A DNA stretch of 64,000 nt, taken from Lumbricus terrestris. Its lineage: Eukaryota > Annelida > Clitellata > Crassiclitellata > Lumbricidae. This document shows positions 1 through 9,719 of the stretch, piece after piece (the first letter of the stretch is position 1; every line of letters begins with the position of its first letter). A program made the position numbers and the translations under genes. Where the stretch lies: the NCBI GenBank assembly GCA_949752735.1, contig OX457043.1, positions 44,070,073 to 44,134,072 on the forward strand. Reading direction: 5' to 3'. A model generated the notes under the pieces. That model was not told the DNA's origin and did not search any database. It saw only the letters and a list, made by a program, of their open reading frames with translations.

Positions 1-1896
1 CATCAATGATGCGGATTATAACTTGAATGAATGCAACAGTATAAAGGTGTTATAACTTTAATCAAGCAACTTTAGTCAGCTAATTATGTCATGTTATAAG
101 TCGATGCTGCCTTATGTCATTTTTCAGTGTTTTTACAGGAAGAGTTCTTTGTCTTCCCATGACAATATATCACGCAGAAATTTGAGGCAGCGCGACAACC
201 ACAGCGTAGAGTGTTACACTTTCCAGCACACTTGCATATTGTGAGCAGACTTCGCGGTAAAGGAAGCAGACATTTCGATGGAAGCAGTGCACCAAAGTGT
301 TCCTTCCATCCGTGATGTAATGGCTCTAGTTCTGCACCCCGTTCATTGTTTGTTGCAAGTAGTTGGCATGCTCTGTGCACCAGGAAGGCCCCTCGCTGGA
401 TGTGGCCTCTGATCTCGCTGCTTGTAGGAGGAAGAGCGTCAATTCCGACTGTGGATGTGATATAGTTTTCTAGTCTCAGCTGGTCGAACGTCTCACATGT
501 TGTATTTGACCTTGCTCCTGCCCAGACACGTACCAAGTACTTCTCTGCTAATTCTGCATCTTGTTCTAACAGCGTGTCTGTCTCTCCAAAGTTTGTCAGA
601 TACTGTACTGGGTCGCAGGCTAAAGCTGCATGTTTCGATCCCACCTTACTCATGCAGTCGTCTCCTGTCAACACATGTGCCTTGATGACTGCTTTGGCCA
701 GGGATGCTCCAAGTTCAGATACCGCTTGATGAAGTGGAAGCATTCGCCGATGTTCACCAGTGCCATACTGCTGCCACATCTCCTGCAACCCCAGGTCAAT
801 GAAGTATGGTGTGTAGTGTAGCAATACTGCGAAAGTGTCCGTGTCGTTTGAGACTACGACAAGTCTCTTGCACCGTTGCACACGAACAGCCCAGTCTACG
901 TGCACCACCAGCCTGGCATCCGCCTCCTCGATCCAGTTCAACAGGTCTGGGATCTCTTCTCCGCCAGTCGACATTGCGGGAAGTGCTTCATCTTCAGAAA
1001 CAAGAGAGCTAGCAATGACTGTTACATTGCCATATTCTCGATTGCTAGCAATATCTCTCACCAGAAGCTGCAGGTTTCGCTTGTTTTCCATCGATGCCCA
1101 GAACTTTTCCAGTTGATGAGGAATTGGCGTGTCTCTGTTCATGCCGATAATTGCGATGCCTGATGTTGAGTCAGCACGCCGCATGCGCTCCCCTTCCTTA
1201 AGAGACATCTCAATGTAAGAGTCGAGTACCAGATGGACATACTTCACGTTTTGGCAGAGGGTTGAAGCAGAGCTTATGACGGCGTCGATGATCCTACCAA
1301 TGTTTGGAAATTGTGTGAGCGGCAACTGCCGAATCCTAGACATAAAATCTACCACAACATGAGTATCAAGATTAGACTCCTGGCACCATTTGGTGAGGTC
1401 AAGTTTAGGCTCAATCTCTCCCACAAGTAGCGACTTGTTGGTGTGAGCTGGAATATCGCCATCAAATAATGGAGACGCTGAGACCAAGTTGTGTGAAAGT
1501 ATCTGCCTGATGTCCATACCCCGTTCTTTAGCAATGTCCATGTTCCTATGTGCCTCTGATATGTCCTTGGATGACAGTTCATTCTTCTCCGTTTCCATTG
1601 TTGATGAATGCAACAGTATAAAGTTAAGGCCTCCTCTGCCACTGAGGTGACCAAGCTTGTGCTAGTGAGGTCCGTTATGTCCAAAGGTTCCATTTTAATC
1701 GACACGTGTGTAACAGTTAACAGTGCGACGATAGTTCAGAAATTCACACAACGCCTGAGTAAAATAACAGCAGAATATTTTTAGAGTAATAGTGACATCC
1801 AAATGTGTAGGCCTATATGATGATAATGAAGGCATTGAAGTGTTACATAAACGTTTACTGTTGCATTCATTCAAGTTATAATCCGCATCATTGATG
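1..1896. mobile_element. Inverted-repeat-bounded unit carrying a PIN-like/CXC gene
   Basis: Bases 1-41 and 1856-1896 are perfect reverse complements (41 bp) and bracket one long minus-strand ORF. The left arm touches the window edge, so the repeat may extend further and no target duplication can be tested. A 20-bp part of the left arm (27-46) is repeated directly at 1604-1623, just upstream of the ORF start, so this short sequence occurs twice in direct and once in inverted orientation. The arrangement suggests a mobile or formerly mobile unit. An inverted duplication of a host locus is the alternative. Confidence 0.45.
117..1598 (-). CDS. PIN-like nuclease domain protein with cysteine-rich CXC-like tail
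   Basis: A single uninterrupted ORF of 493 residues if the first true ATG (1596-1598) is used; the reading frame stays open for about 20 codons upstream but without an ATG. The order of acidic motifs fits a FEN/XPG-like PIN fold: VVVDF, then VLDSYIE, then an EEADARLVVH block, then VVSNDTDTFAVLL, then HVLTGDD. In related invertebrate proteins the last motif usually reads HALTGCDTTS, so this copy is divergent there. The C-terminus has a CKCAGKC...CGC...C...C cysteine cluster resembling the tail seen in that family, recalling CXC (tesmin-like) modules. The family forms large lineage-specific expansions in aquatic invertebrates and is suspected to be mobile-element borne. It is intronless here and flanked by inverted repeats. 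Nuclease activity is inferred from motifs only. The minus-strand sequence at 1625-1705 could encode a short upstream exon, but no clear splice pair was seen. Confidence 0.7.
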   Translation of the reverse strand: METEKNELSSKDISEAHRNMDIAKERGMDIRQILSHNLVSASPLFDGDIPAHTNKSLLVGEIEPKLDLTKWCQESNLDTHVVVDFMSRIRQLPLTQFPNIGRIIDAVISSASTLCQNVKYVHLVLDSYIEMSLKEGERMRRADSTSGIAIIGMNRDTPIPHQLEKFWASMENKRNLQLLVRDIASNREYGNVTVIASSLVSEDEALPAMSTGGEEIPDLLNWIEEADARLVVHVDWAVRVQRCKRLVVVSNDTDTFAVLLHYTPYFIDLGLQEMWQQYGTGEHRRMLPLHQAVSELGASLAKAVIKAHVLTGDDCMSKVGSKHAALACDPVQYLTNFGETDTLLEQDAELAEKYLVRVWAGARSNTTCETFDQLRLENYITSTVGIDALPPTSSEIRGHIQRGAFLVHRACQLLATNNERGAELEPLHHGWKEHFGALLPSKCLLPLPRSLLTICKCAGKCNTLRCGCRAASNFCVIYCHGKTKNSSCKNTEK

Positions 1897-1903
1897 CAAC
1901 ACA

Positions 1904-2325
1904 ATGACCTTGACAATGACCTTATAGCCTTCAGATGACCCGGGATGACAAAAACAGTATCATAGCCTAAATGAATTCGACATATCTGAATGGGTAACAT
2001 TTCAGGTATTACACGTGCACATGATGTGAGTAATGAAGAAATTAAAGAATGACCTTGAAGTTGACCCTATGACCTTCAGATGACCCCGGATGACAAAAAC
2101 AATATCATAAATGAATTCTGCATGTTAGAATCAGTATTATTTGAGGTATTACACGTGCATATGCTGTGATAAATGAAAAAAATGTATTAAATGACCTTGA
2201 AAATGCCCGTATGACCTTCAGATGACCCCGTATGACAAATTAAATATCAGAAATGAATTCTACATACCTGAATTAGTAATATTAGAGTTATTACACTTGC
2301 ATATCGTGCAAGAAATAATAAAGAC
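1904..2325. repeat. Three tandem copies of a ~143-bp repeat
   Basis: Units begin at about 1904, 2049 and 2191 with ATGACCTTG and share ACCTTCAGATGACCC, ATGACAAA, AAATGAATTC and a TATTACAC(G/T)TGCA block. Copies differ by scattered substitutions and small indels, so the array is not recent. It directly abuts the right arm of the 1-1896 unit. Confidence 0.75.
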
Positions 2326-2331
2326 TAATTT

Positions 2332-2361
2332 TCCAATATGGCCGGTGGCGGCCATATTGGA
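2332..2361. repeat. Near-perfect palindrome, 13-bp arms
   Basis: TCCAATATGGCCG at 2332-2344 is the exact reverse complement of 2349-2361, with a 4-base loop GTGG. It could form a cruciform. It may be the inner edge of an inverted-repeat element, but no second terminus was found. Confidence 0.6.
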
Positions 2362-3185
2362 TTTTGCAATTGCGCCATTCGTGACGTCATGGTGGACAAG
2401 CACCTCGGTGATTTTTCATGTCCAGGGACCCACTGACTGATTGGAAGTGAGAAACTCCCCCAACACCAAAGTGCATACTGGACCTCATGGCAGGCCAAGG
2501 ACTATATGAGAATATACTACTACTAGAACCATGCAGACCACTCGCAGGATAACTACACTCACAAAACCTCATGGTCTGACATATTAAAATTACAAAAGAG
2601 ACATGACAGGTCACAAAGGGAGAGATGAGTCTGGACGATGGCATCATTCTGATAGAGGGGATAAGATGGCGATTTCCGTGGAGTGGTTCCTCTGAGTCCA
2701 GATTTGGCTGCCGGTTTGAGTTCAGATTGCTCCAAATATAAGGACGAATCTGAAGCGAAACTAATCTATCAAATTACTCGTTAGATCTGCCTGCCCCGTT
2801 TATCGCCGGTATCTTTTACAGAAACGACTCTGCAGTCTATAGATAGATGTTGATATATACTTAAATATATGAAATTATGTAAAATATGTGCAAAAATGTG
2901 TCGAAATTAACTGTATTTCTATCCTGCATTCCATCCTACTTTATTTCACCGTATGGTATTGAAGTTCATATGATCCCTCTGATGCACCGAAATAGCAGCT
3001 ATTGAATTTCTGAATCTGACCGCACCATGAGCGATACACATGATCCTCTGCATCTCACAGTTCGGGTATTAAATTTTTTAAGAGATTAGCTTTCATAATT
3101 ATTGCGAATAAATAATTACCGCAATTTCTAAAAAAAAGAGATGTGTTTTGATATGCGTCCGTTATATCTTGAGTAGGACTGTCAT
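2362..3185. other. No gene seen
   Basis: AT-rich sequence with only short chance ORFs on both strands. No splice-bounded exon, RNA gene or element terminus could be supported. Confidence 0.6.
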
Positions 3186-3277
3186 AGTCAACACGTAAGT
3201 CAACAAGCAAGTCAACAAGTAAGCCAACAAGTAAGCCAACAAGTGAGTCAACGTGTAACGTAAGTCAACATGTAACT
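3186..3277. repeat. Short tandem repeat, ~12-bp unit (GTCAACAAGTAA-like)
   Basis: About eight imperfect units of the type AAGTCAACAAGT follow one another, with CAACACGT and CAACATGT variants at the ends. It is non-coding. Confidence 0.75.
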
Positions 3278-3399
3278 ATTCGCGAGGTTTAAATTCACTT
3301 TGGAATAAGAAAAAAGTCTTCCAACTTGTCTGAAGTTATCAACCTCCGAAACGGATTTGCTTCTTACTGAACGAACCTGCATTGACAACGGCTTCGTCC

Positions 3400-3745
3400 G
3401 ACTGGATGCATGAATCACAGTCAGTGTTTACTGGCTGTAAAGATTGGTTGTGCTGCATTTTTTACATGTATTTTTCTGTTTTTTTTACTGTTATATCTCT
3501 AGCATTAGTGCCTCACCATCTTCATTTCCAATTTTCGCTCCGGGGTTACCCTGGTTGGCGGGACCTGTCCATTTCTGGATGACCCTTTCTGAGGATTCAC
3601 TGTGCGTATAATCAAGGTTTCCTATGAACATTAATTTTTTATGTGTACCATTTTTCCTTTGTTGGCTGCCTTTGTTCTTTGTTTGTTTGCCGTTCTTCTT
3701 TTCTCAGAATAAACTGAATTTGATTTGATTTGATTGATTGATTAC
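3400..3745 (+). mobile_element. 3' end of a CR1-like non-LTR retrotransposon
   Basis: The segment ends in AATAAACTGAATTTGATTTGATTTGATTGATTGATT, i.e. a polyadenylation-like AATAAA followed by a short tandem (ATTTG)n tail, the usual 3' signature of CR1/L2-like LINEs. No reverse transcriptase codons remain. It lies immediately 5' of the transmembrane exon at 3793. The left limit is a guess. Confidence 0.45.
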
Positions 3746-3792
3746 TACGATGTCTTTATACTAATTATCTTGTTTACTTTTAATACTTGTAG

Positions 3793-3874
3793 GAATATCG
3801 TTGCTGATGATTCTCATCATTGCTCTGACCATCGGAATTTTCGTCCTAACTGCCGGACTCGTATTTCTCAAAAG
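3793..3874 (+). CDS. Transmembrane exon of a single-pass membrane protein
   Basis: An 82-nt exon bounded by TTACTTTTAATACTTGTAG at its 5' side and GTTAGC at its 3' side. In its only useful frame it encodes 26 residues starting ISLLMILIIALTIGIF and ending GLVFLK, an ideal transmembrane helix. It starts with two bases of a split codon (phase 1 intron upstream, the phase typical of extracellular modules) and ends with AG. The G of the next exon (4812) completes an arginine codon, giving a basic stop-transfer sequence (LKRRNERAR). The intron between them (3875-4811) is 937 nt with GT-AG ends. Earlier exons encoding the ectodomain are not recognisable in 1-3792, which holds repeats, so they may lie further upstream. 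Gene identity is unknown. Confidence 0.75.
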
Positions 3875-3950
3875 GTTAGCAATGAGCATGAAACCATAAT
3901 TCTTGTAGTCTACATGTTTCTCTTTAGCGATTCCCTTGCGTTGACTCTTG

Positions 3951-4058
3951 TTACATGTTTAACGACACTACCATGCATATCAAGGATGATTAGTGTCGCC
4001 CTCCTCTTTAATCCAGGCTTGGGACTGGCACTGGCAGAGAACAACCAGTGGCGGAGTT
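3951..4058 (+). repeat. Copy of the TGTTTAACGACAC dispersed repeat family
   Basis: The copy runs from TTACATGTTTAACGACACT through GTGTCGCCCTCCTC, CCAGGCTTGGGACTGGCA and CTGGCAGAGAACAACCAG to GTGGCGGAGTT. Other copies lie at 8389-8486, 24394-24507 (minus), 25238-25340, 42100-42206 and 42527-42600. This one lies inside the intron 3875-4811. It is probably a short non-autonomous element; no poly-A tail or target duplication was seen. Confidence 0.7.
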
Positions 4059-4217
4059 CTTCGTTGACTCTGTTCGTCTCTCGATCTTATGCCTCTCGCG
4101 TTCAGTCCTTGGAAATTCATGTGCACGCCTTCAGTCAATTTTCGTGTAGACTCTAACTGTTCCTGTGATTTAGTCAGAATATAAATTAATTATCTGCGGC
4201 TTCTTGCAGTTTCGCGT

Positions 4218-4284
<67 letters not shown>
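4218..4284. repeat. (GT)n microsatellite
   Basis: About 33 uninterrupted GT dinucleotides inside the intron of the membrane-protein gene. Confidence 0.98.
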
Positions 4285-4286
<2 letters not shown>

Positions 4287-4547
4287 CTGAATGTGTGAGG
4301 GATGCTTTCGACTCTTACTCAGACGATATTTCGCAACGGTAATATTTAAAAAAGTGATTCTTAGCCTATGTCTACCAAATATTACTGCCATATGTATGGT
4401 AGTTATGGTAGTAAGGCTCAGTCTTTCGTTTTTGTCTGGTTGCGTGGTCGGCTGCTTATTTGGTTCCCAATGTGTTTATGGAAGCAACAAGGTAGGCCTA
4501 GCAAAATTTTACCAAAGTTTTACACCATACATGTTTTACACCTCAAT

Positions 4548-4690
4548 GTGGCTGAACGGTCATGGACGGCGTCCAGGCGCTTATTTTCAAATCTGAACGC
4601 CGTCCTGCCACTTATTTCGCCAGCACAGCCTGGAGAAAACAAAGGAGCTTCCAGGCACTTCTTTTATACACTTTAAGCACTTTAGGCCTA
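4548..4690 (+). repeat. Partial copy of the fold-back element seen at 41413-41825
   Basis: Shared blocks are GTGGCTGAACGGTCATGGAC, GGCGTCCA, TTATTTTCAAATCTG, GCCGTCCTGCCACTTAT and CACTTTAAGCACTTTA. It lies in the last intron of the membrane-protein gene. The other copy has both arms. Confidence 0.6.
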
Positions 4691-4811
4691 AACATTACAA
4701 TTGTAGTAAGTTCCTGCGACTTCAACCAGTTCACAAGAGTTAGGCTAGTTCGAGCTAATTTCGAACAGAACTCAGGCATGAAGAATAATCCAACACGTTG
4801 CTGTTTCGCAG

Positions 4812-5595
4812 GCGCAACGAACGTGCCCGGATCGTCATGGCAGCGCGTTGCCAGGCAGCGAACGGCGGTTCCACCGACAAGCAGTACTACAGCGCGTCTC
4901 TGGTTCGAAACCTGGCAGGTTCGATCGTCCTCCAGCCGTCGGACAAGCTGCCGTGGACGAACGATGACGTCTGTCATCATCCGAACGCAACGTCCAGGTG
5001 CTACACGGCATGCAGCGCCTCTGTCGACAAGTCCCAGCGCTCCCCGCTCCTCAACGGGCCGGGACTTTCCCCGGGAATCTCCCCGGGGATTTCCCCGCCT
5101 CCGTACTGTCATTCGCGTCGTCGACTGCCCTGCGGGTGCGAGGCGTACGTCGACGTCACCTCCGACCTGTCGACGACCTCTGCGGGACAGGACGACCTCG
5201 CCGAGGGACCCTCGTCCACCTGCCGCCGGATCAGCGACAACGATTCAGCCACGATCTACTACGTCCTCGACCCGCAGAAGCACGCCGCCCACCGATCGCA
5301 TGCAGCTCAGCCGTCGATGATGATGATGACGTCAACTACCTCCGCTTCCGGTACGGGACGCCGCGCACCGGAAGAAGATGGCGGCGGCGACGGTGGTCTT
5401 GAGATCACCAGACAGTCAAGGTCGCTCATGGGGCATCACCACCGCGACCTCCTCAGCGTCCATCCAGCGGAACTGGATCCAGCGGAGCAGAACGAGCGAG
5501 AGGTCGCGACGCCCTCCAGGTACCCGGAGGTGGTGTCCGACTGCGAACAATCCATCCAGAACGACGGACAGATCCACTACGGCAGTACGCTGTAG
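4812..5595 (+). CDS. Last exon: cytoplasmic tail of the membrane protein, C-terminal PDZ-ligand-like motif
   Basis: The exon starts after CTGTTTCGCAG (4801-4811) and runs open for 261 residues to a TAG at 5593-5595. Its GC content is clearly higher than its surroundings, typical of a real coding exon. The chain opens with a basic stop-transfer stretch (RRNERAR), continues with a proline-rich part (SPGISPGISPPPY), several tyrosines in acidic or hydrophobic context (DKQYYS, EAYVDV, TIYYVLDP), a Met/Ser/Thr-rich and a Glu/Gly-rich stretch, and ends HYGSTL. S-T-L at the very end fits a class I PDZ ligand (S/T-x-hydrophobic). Overall it looks like the disordered tail of an adhesion or signalling receptor. 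No family is recognised. The sequence after 5595 is presumed 3' UTR. Confidence 0.72.
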
Positions 5596-6015
5596 TCTAC
5601 TTTTCGGGTACATACGCGCGCCAAATGCGACGGATACGCTGTAAAAAGTTTTCCACGGATCAAGAGGTTTTTTGATGCAGTCAAGCAGTCGGATATTATA
5701 ATCATGCTTTCCTTTTTTCAGCATTTTACGGAAATACATGTTTTTGTACTTTTTCCAGTCCCATTAAATACGCGAAAAATACCCAGTACCTAACCCCGTA
5801 AGTCCACATACACACAAAAACTATGGAGTAGGCCTACTTATTTCCTTTGATGAAGTCTATGCCAATTTGCTCCATGAAACGTACTTTCCCTGACGCCAAA
5901 GAAGCGCATAATGCAAGTACTCTTTTCCACATGATGAAGTATTCTTTGGTAGCATCGGTTAGTATGCGTATACATCGTGAGGCAGTCCATCGTTGCGTAC
6001 CATGTGGTCAGAGAG
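5596..6015 (+). other. Probable 3' UTR and downstream flank
   Basis: This AT-rich sequence follows the TAG at 5593-5595. An ATTAAA at 5763-5768 could serve as polyadenylation signal. No further exon was seen. Confidence 0.35.
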
Positions 6016-6022
6016 TATAAAT
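6016..6022 (+). promoter_or_regulatory. Candidate TATA box (TATAAAT)
   Basis: TATAAAT lies 94 bases before an ATG (6116). The intervening sequence has purine-rich stretches about 25-35 bases downstream that could hold a start site. AT-rich sequence makes chance matches common, so this rests on the combination with the short ORF. Confidence 0.3.
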
Positions 6023-6115
6023 GAGGAGTCGCCAGGAGTTTTCAAAAAGAGCAATAGAAATCCAGTCTAGTCATTCTGACTCACAGCTCTTCCAGCCAAC
6101 AGCTACGCATTCAGA

Positions 6116-6259
6116 ATGATTCCACATCGCCGTTTGGCTCTGGACCACACGACAACCAGGTATCTCGAAGAAATATCTCCATCCCTTGATCAAGAAAAAG
6201 AAAAGTTTCGCGAAATTGAGCCTGCAGTTTTTTTCTCGTCTACGATCATGGTTAATTGA
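6116..6259 (+). CDS. Short ORF (47 aa) downstream of the TATA-like site, unidentified
   Basis: The ORF runs from ATG at 6116 to TGA at 6257-6259. The product starts MIPHRRLALDHTTTRYLEEI and is mixed charged, with no signal peptide or recognised domain. An internal AG|GTATCT at about 6159-6165 could be a splice donor, which would make 6116-6159 a first coding exon rather than a complete gene. No homology can be claimed. Confidence 0.2.
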   Translation: MIPHRRLALDHTTTRYLEEISPSLDQEKEKFREIEPAVFFSSTIMVN

Positions 6260-6690
6260 AGCTTTAACTTTTCTTTCGCAATGCTGTTTTCGTCATGAAG
6301 CACTTTCCTGTTTCTTAATAAATACATCGCTTATCGCTTTCTATTTCAAGAAATCGCTTTCTCTCTATAAGCAGACGCAGCGTAAAATTTAATGCATCAG
6401 ACAGTTTGAGAAACTCATCGGGAAGGAAGTGTCTGATAAATATTATAATCCTACCATCTTTCTATCTTTTGTTTTGCGCCTCAAAGCAGACGCTTGACCT
6501 CGATTGCATTAAGGCAGCAGCAAGAAGAAGAACAAAAGCTGTCCAAGTTGTATCGCTGTGCGTTAACTTACAGCAATTTATAACAAGTAGGCCTACTGAA
6601 AGTAGTTTAGTGACTTTTAAATTCAGACTAAGCTGCGGGTAAAGTAGGCTACATTTACAAGGTTCTAGTTGCCCCATATATAAATGTCCG
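6260..6690. other. No gene seen
   Basis: AT-rich sequence with only shadow-length ORFs on both strands and no recognisable repeat. Confidence 0.5.
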
Positions 6691-7250
6691 AATTAAAAAA
6701 ATATATATATATATTATAGAGATATATAACTATACATATGCGCACATGTGTACTTGCATATATAAATACATGCATGCATATCCGGTACATACACACAAAA
6801 TACACACACGCGTATGTATGCGCATATATAAATACATGCATGCATGACCGTACACATAATACACACATGTTTAGACACACACACACACACACATTATGTA
6901 CACACACACACACACACATCACACACGCACATGTGTACACACAAAATTACACACGCAACATACATGTATGCATAATAATAATACGAACAATATGCATTCA
7001 AATGGTCATACATACATATAGCGTATGCATAAAGATACACACAGTCGTCCTATTACAATGCACACAGACAAAATATGCGTACACCACACGCACGCGCGCA
7101 CACACCACATGCACGCGCGCGCCAGTACACATACACACACATGCTTAGACACACAAACACACACATACAAACACACCCATACACCCATGCATACACACAC
7201 ACATGCATAGACACGTGCACACATGCACACATGCATAGACAGAGTGGATG
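6690..7250. repeat. Compound AT / CA / GCATAC-rich simple-sequence region
   Basis: Runs of (AT)n at 6695-6735 pass into cryptically simple DNA built of ACAC, CATA, TGCA and CGCG steps up to about 7250. The ORFs across it are histidine/threonine- or cysteine/valine-rich low-complexity artefacts. Confidence 0.9.
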
Positions 7251-7424
7251 TCATTAAGAAGCAGCCATCCAATTGACATCAGACATTAAATTTTGCAATC
7301 AATCAATCAAGGAAAACGATTTTCTTGCTGCAATTTAAAATTATTTATTTAATTGATTGATTATATTTGCTTCCACTTTAACATAAATTAAGCTTATTAG
7401 CGTCACTGTTTTGTTTGATATATA

Positions 7425-7480
7425 CATACATGCACATATATACATATATATATATAATATATATGTATATATATTGGAAA
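7425..7480. repeat. (TA)n / TATACA simple repeat
   Basis: Alternating TATATA and TACATA steps with a central palindromic ATATATAATATATAT. Confidence 0.85.
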
Positions 7481-7628
7481 TGGTTTTTGATTCAAGTCAA
7501 ATTAAAGCTTTTTTATTAATATTTTTATTCTTCGTCTCAGCTCTGATTCTGGTTTCCTCGCTTCTGATCCCTTTGCATTTGACATGTTTTGGTGCGATGT
7601 ATTGTAATCGACTTAGGACAGATAAGAA

Positions 7629-7945
7629 CATGGGCGGAGATTGGCAGGGGCTAGGGGGGCTAAGCTCCCCCCAAAGAAGTCCCAGATTCATGTTTTTCAC
7701 CGTGTAAATGGTATCTTTTCGGGCTTAGTCCCCAAGAACTTTCAATCAACCAAACTACTTAAAAAGGTCATCAACTTTTTCGCCCTAGGAAATAACCTAT
7801 ACAGTAATTTTCACGAGATTTTAAAACTTAACGACTGAAAAAAGGTCATCAACTTTTTGGGGCCGTCACGAGAAAATATTGTCGGCGTCGCTAGTTCTCG
7901 ACCAAGGTTTTTAGCCCCCCAAAACGGAACCAAACTCCGCCCATG
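7629..7945. mobile_element. hAT-like MITE, CATGGGCGGAG family (317 bp)
   Basis: Termini CATGGGCGGAGATTGG and, inverted, CATGGGCGGAGTTTGG. Flanks are GATAAGAA (7621-7628) and GGTAAGAA (7946-7953), an 8-bp target duplication with one mismatch. Subterminal runs of G and C face each other. Two copies of AAAAAGGTCATCAACTTTTT lie inside. There is no coding capacity. A full-length relative is at 33715-34027 and a partial one at 29589-29790. Confidence 0.8.
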
Positions 7946-7953
7946 GGTAAGAA

Positions 7954-8388
7954 CAATGTCAGGAAGTGCCTTTGCGTACGAGATATGTCAGTGACTGGCA
8001 GGTACATGTAGGTTTATAAGTCAAAAGAGCCACTCATTTGGAGAATCCTTGTTGACGTAATTAATCTCATGACGACTTATTGAGATTGTCATCTGACGGT
8101 ATCGGTATCGTTATTGAGACTCAACGGCCCTGATAGCACGGATATCGTGCGCAGCGATCGGAAGGGCTTGGGACCTGGAATAGACGGGGCAGAGATAAGC
8201 ATCGATTGAGATTGGATGGGGCAGTTCCCAAATTCCATCAAGATAATTTCGCATGCGAGTAGACTGGACTGCCGTAAGTAAACTTGCAGGATTGAACTTC
8301 TTCGATCCGAATGGGCAAGGTAAGATATGGAAATATAAGATAAGGTGATAAGATCAGGTTAGATATTTGGTTGTGGTATTTGCAGTTT
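7954..8388. other. No gene seen
   Basis: Unique-looking sequence with no ORF over 60 codons and no recognised element. Confidence 0.5.
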
Positions 8389-8486
8389 CAACGTCACTGT
8401 GTGGCAACAAAGATCATTAGCGACGCCCTCCTACTTTATCTAGGCTTGGGACTGGCACTGGCAGAGTGCAACCAGTGGCGGAGTTG
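8389..8486 (+). repeat. Copy of the TGTTTAACGACAC dispersed repeat (5' part diverged)
   Basis: It matches the family from CGACGCCCTCCT through CTAGGCTTGGGACTGGCA and CTGGCAGAGTGCAACCAG to GTGGCGGAGTTGG. The first third is diverged. Confidence 0.65.
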
Positions 8487-8524
8487 GTTAGATATTTAAT
8501 GTGAGGTAATGTATTTAAAGCAGG

Positions 8525-8721
8525 CAGGGCTGTTTTTAAGGAATTTTCAGAACTGCACAACCTCTTCTTTTTCTTTCAATTTCTCCATGGTAAACTACCT
8601 CCAATCGGACGACACTGGCCTTTTTTTACTAGTTCCAACTGCACGGAGGTGCTTCTACAACTGCACAAGTTCTTTTAGAACTGCACATTTTGTGTACAAC
8701 TGCACGCTAAAAAAAGCCCTG
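8525..8721. mobile_element. hAT-like MITE, CAGGGCT family (197 bp)
   Basis: Begins CAGGGCTGTTTTTAAGG and ends TAAAAAAAGCCCTG. Flanks are AAAGCAGG (8517-8524) and AAAGGAGG (8722-8729), 7 of 8 bases identical. The interior carries repeated AACTGCAC motifs in both halves. A related unit with GTGCAGTT motifs is at 40581-40945. Confidence 0.7.
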
Positions 8722-9077
8722 AAAGGAGGCAAGTGCAAAAGAATATGAGGCAAGACAATGCCGTGAAAGATATATATATACGGTGCATTCGCTTTGACAT
8801 TTCTGGCCACACGGCTCTTTCTTTCTCTTGCCTACGTGCCTGTCTTTATCTGCCTCTTTCTCTGTCGCCCTCCCTTGCTTGATCTCTATTCCTTCATGAC
8901 TTGCTAAGTCGAGTCTCAAGTGATCGTCGCTTAGGCCTACCTAGTCAAGTCCCGTCTCCGAGCCGTCGTAGGCTACTCCGATGAAAACGGAACATGACCC
9001 GTCATTTGAGATCACCGCAAAGCAGATTTTCCGAGAACTGCCTATAATAGTGATATCGGATTTGACCCTTCGGTAGC

Positions 9078-9260
9078 AGGAATTTCCACTTGGCTTTTCT
9101 CGTGAGAATGTTCTTTTTTGAAGCTCGTGTTGCGCAAGCAAACACACATTTTTATTATCGTCTCGTCATTCAAATTTTGTCGCGATAAGTTGATAACAGG
9201 CGTCGGCAATTACGTCTAATGAAGATTTACGAGACATTGATTTGCAGCACAATCAGGAAA
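9078..9260. repeat. Duplicated block, partner at 22690-22870
   Basis: Both copies share CACTTGGCTTTTCTCGTGA, then CACGCATTTTTATTATC-like sequence, GCGAT(A)AG(T/C)TGATAA, GGCAATTA and AATGAAGATTTACGAGA in the same order. A second co-linear pair (12380-12715 with 23520-23850) follows downstream in both places, so a larger block was duplicated and then interrupted by insertions. Confidence 0.65.
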
Positions 9261-9719
9261 AGGTACACGTAGGCCTACCTTGAACAGTTCAGTTTTCAAT
9301 CGTGAGTGACTTTCTTGCCGTTAAGACATGTCTTTTTGTTTTCGTCGCCTCGGACACACACCCGATAGGAAACTACTAATCGATGCCAATAATAAATCTG
9401 TGAGGCGATCTGAACGATCGCGTGTAGATTGTAGGTCATTATAAAGCAAACAAGGTGTAAATGGAGACACTGCAAATAGTCTACATGTTCATGGACGCCG
9501 GTGTCACGGTATAATAGCCTCCACCGATATAAAGCTTCCACCCGAAACAGAGCTGGCTGAAACTCTGTATTGAAAGAAATTAGCTGATATATAAGTAGGT
9601 TATATATAAGCCCATTATATATATATATGTATATATTCTTGATAAATAATATAGCAACGTATAGCCTACTAATGGTCTAGCCTGCTCAATGCTCATCTAG
9701 AAATTTTATGCGACTAGCC
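9261..9719. other. No gene seen
   Basis: Only short chance ORFs. A (TA)n-rich patch lies at 9590-9640. Confidence 0.5.

Noticed and set aside
2387..2647. 86-codon minus ORF
   Set aside because: No codon-composition signal, domain or splice context in AT-rich DNA.
7629..7945. G/C runs read as a rho-independent terminator or quadruplex regulator
   Set aside because: They are subterminal runs of a MITE with target duplication, repeated in its sister copies.
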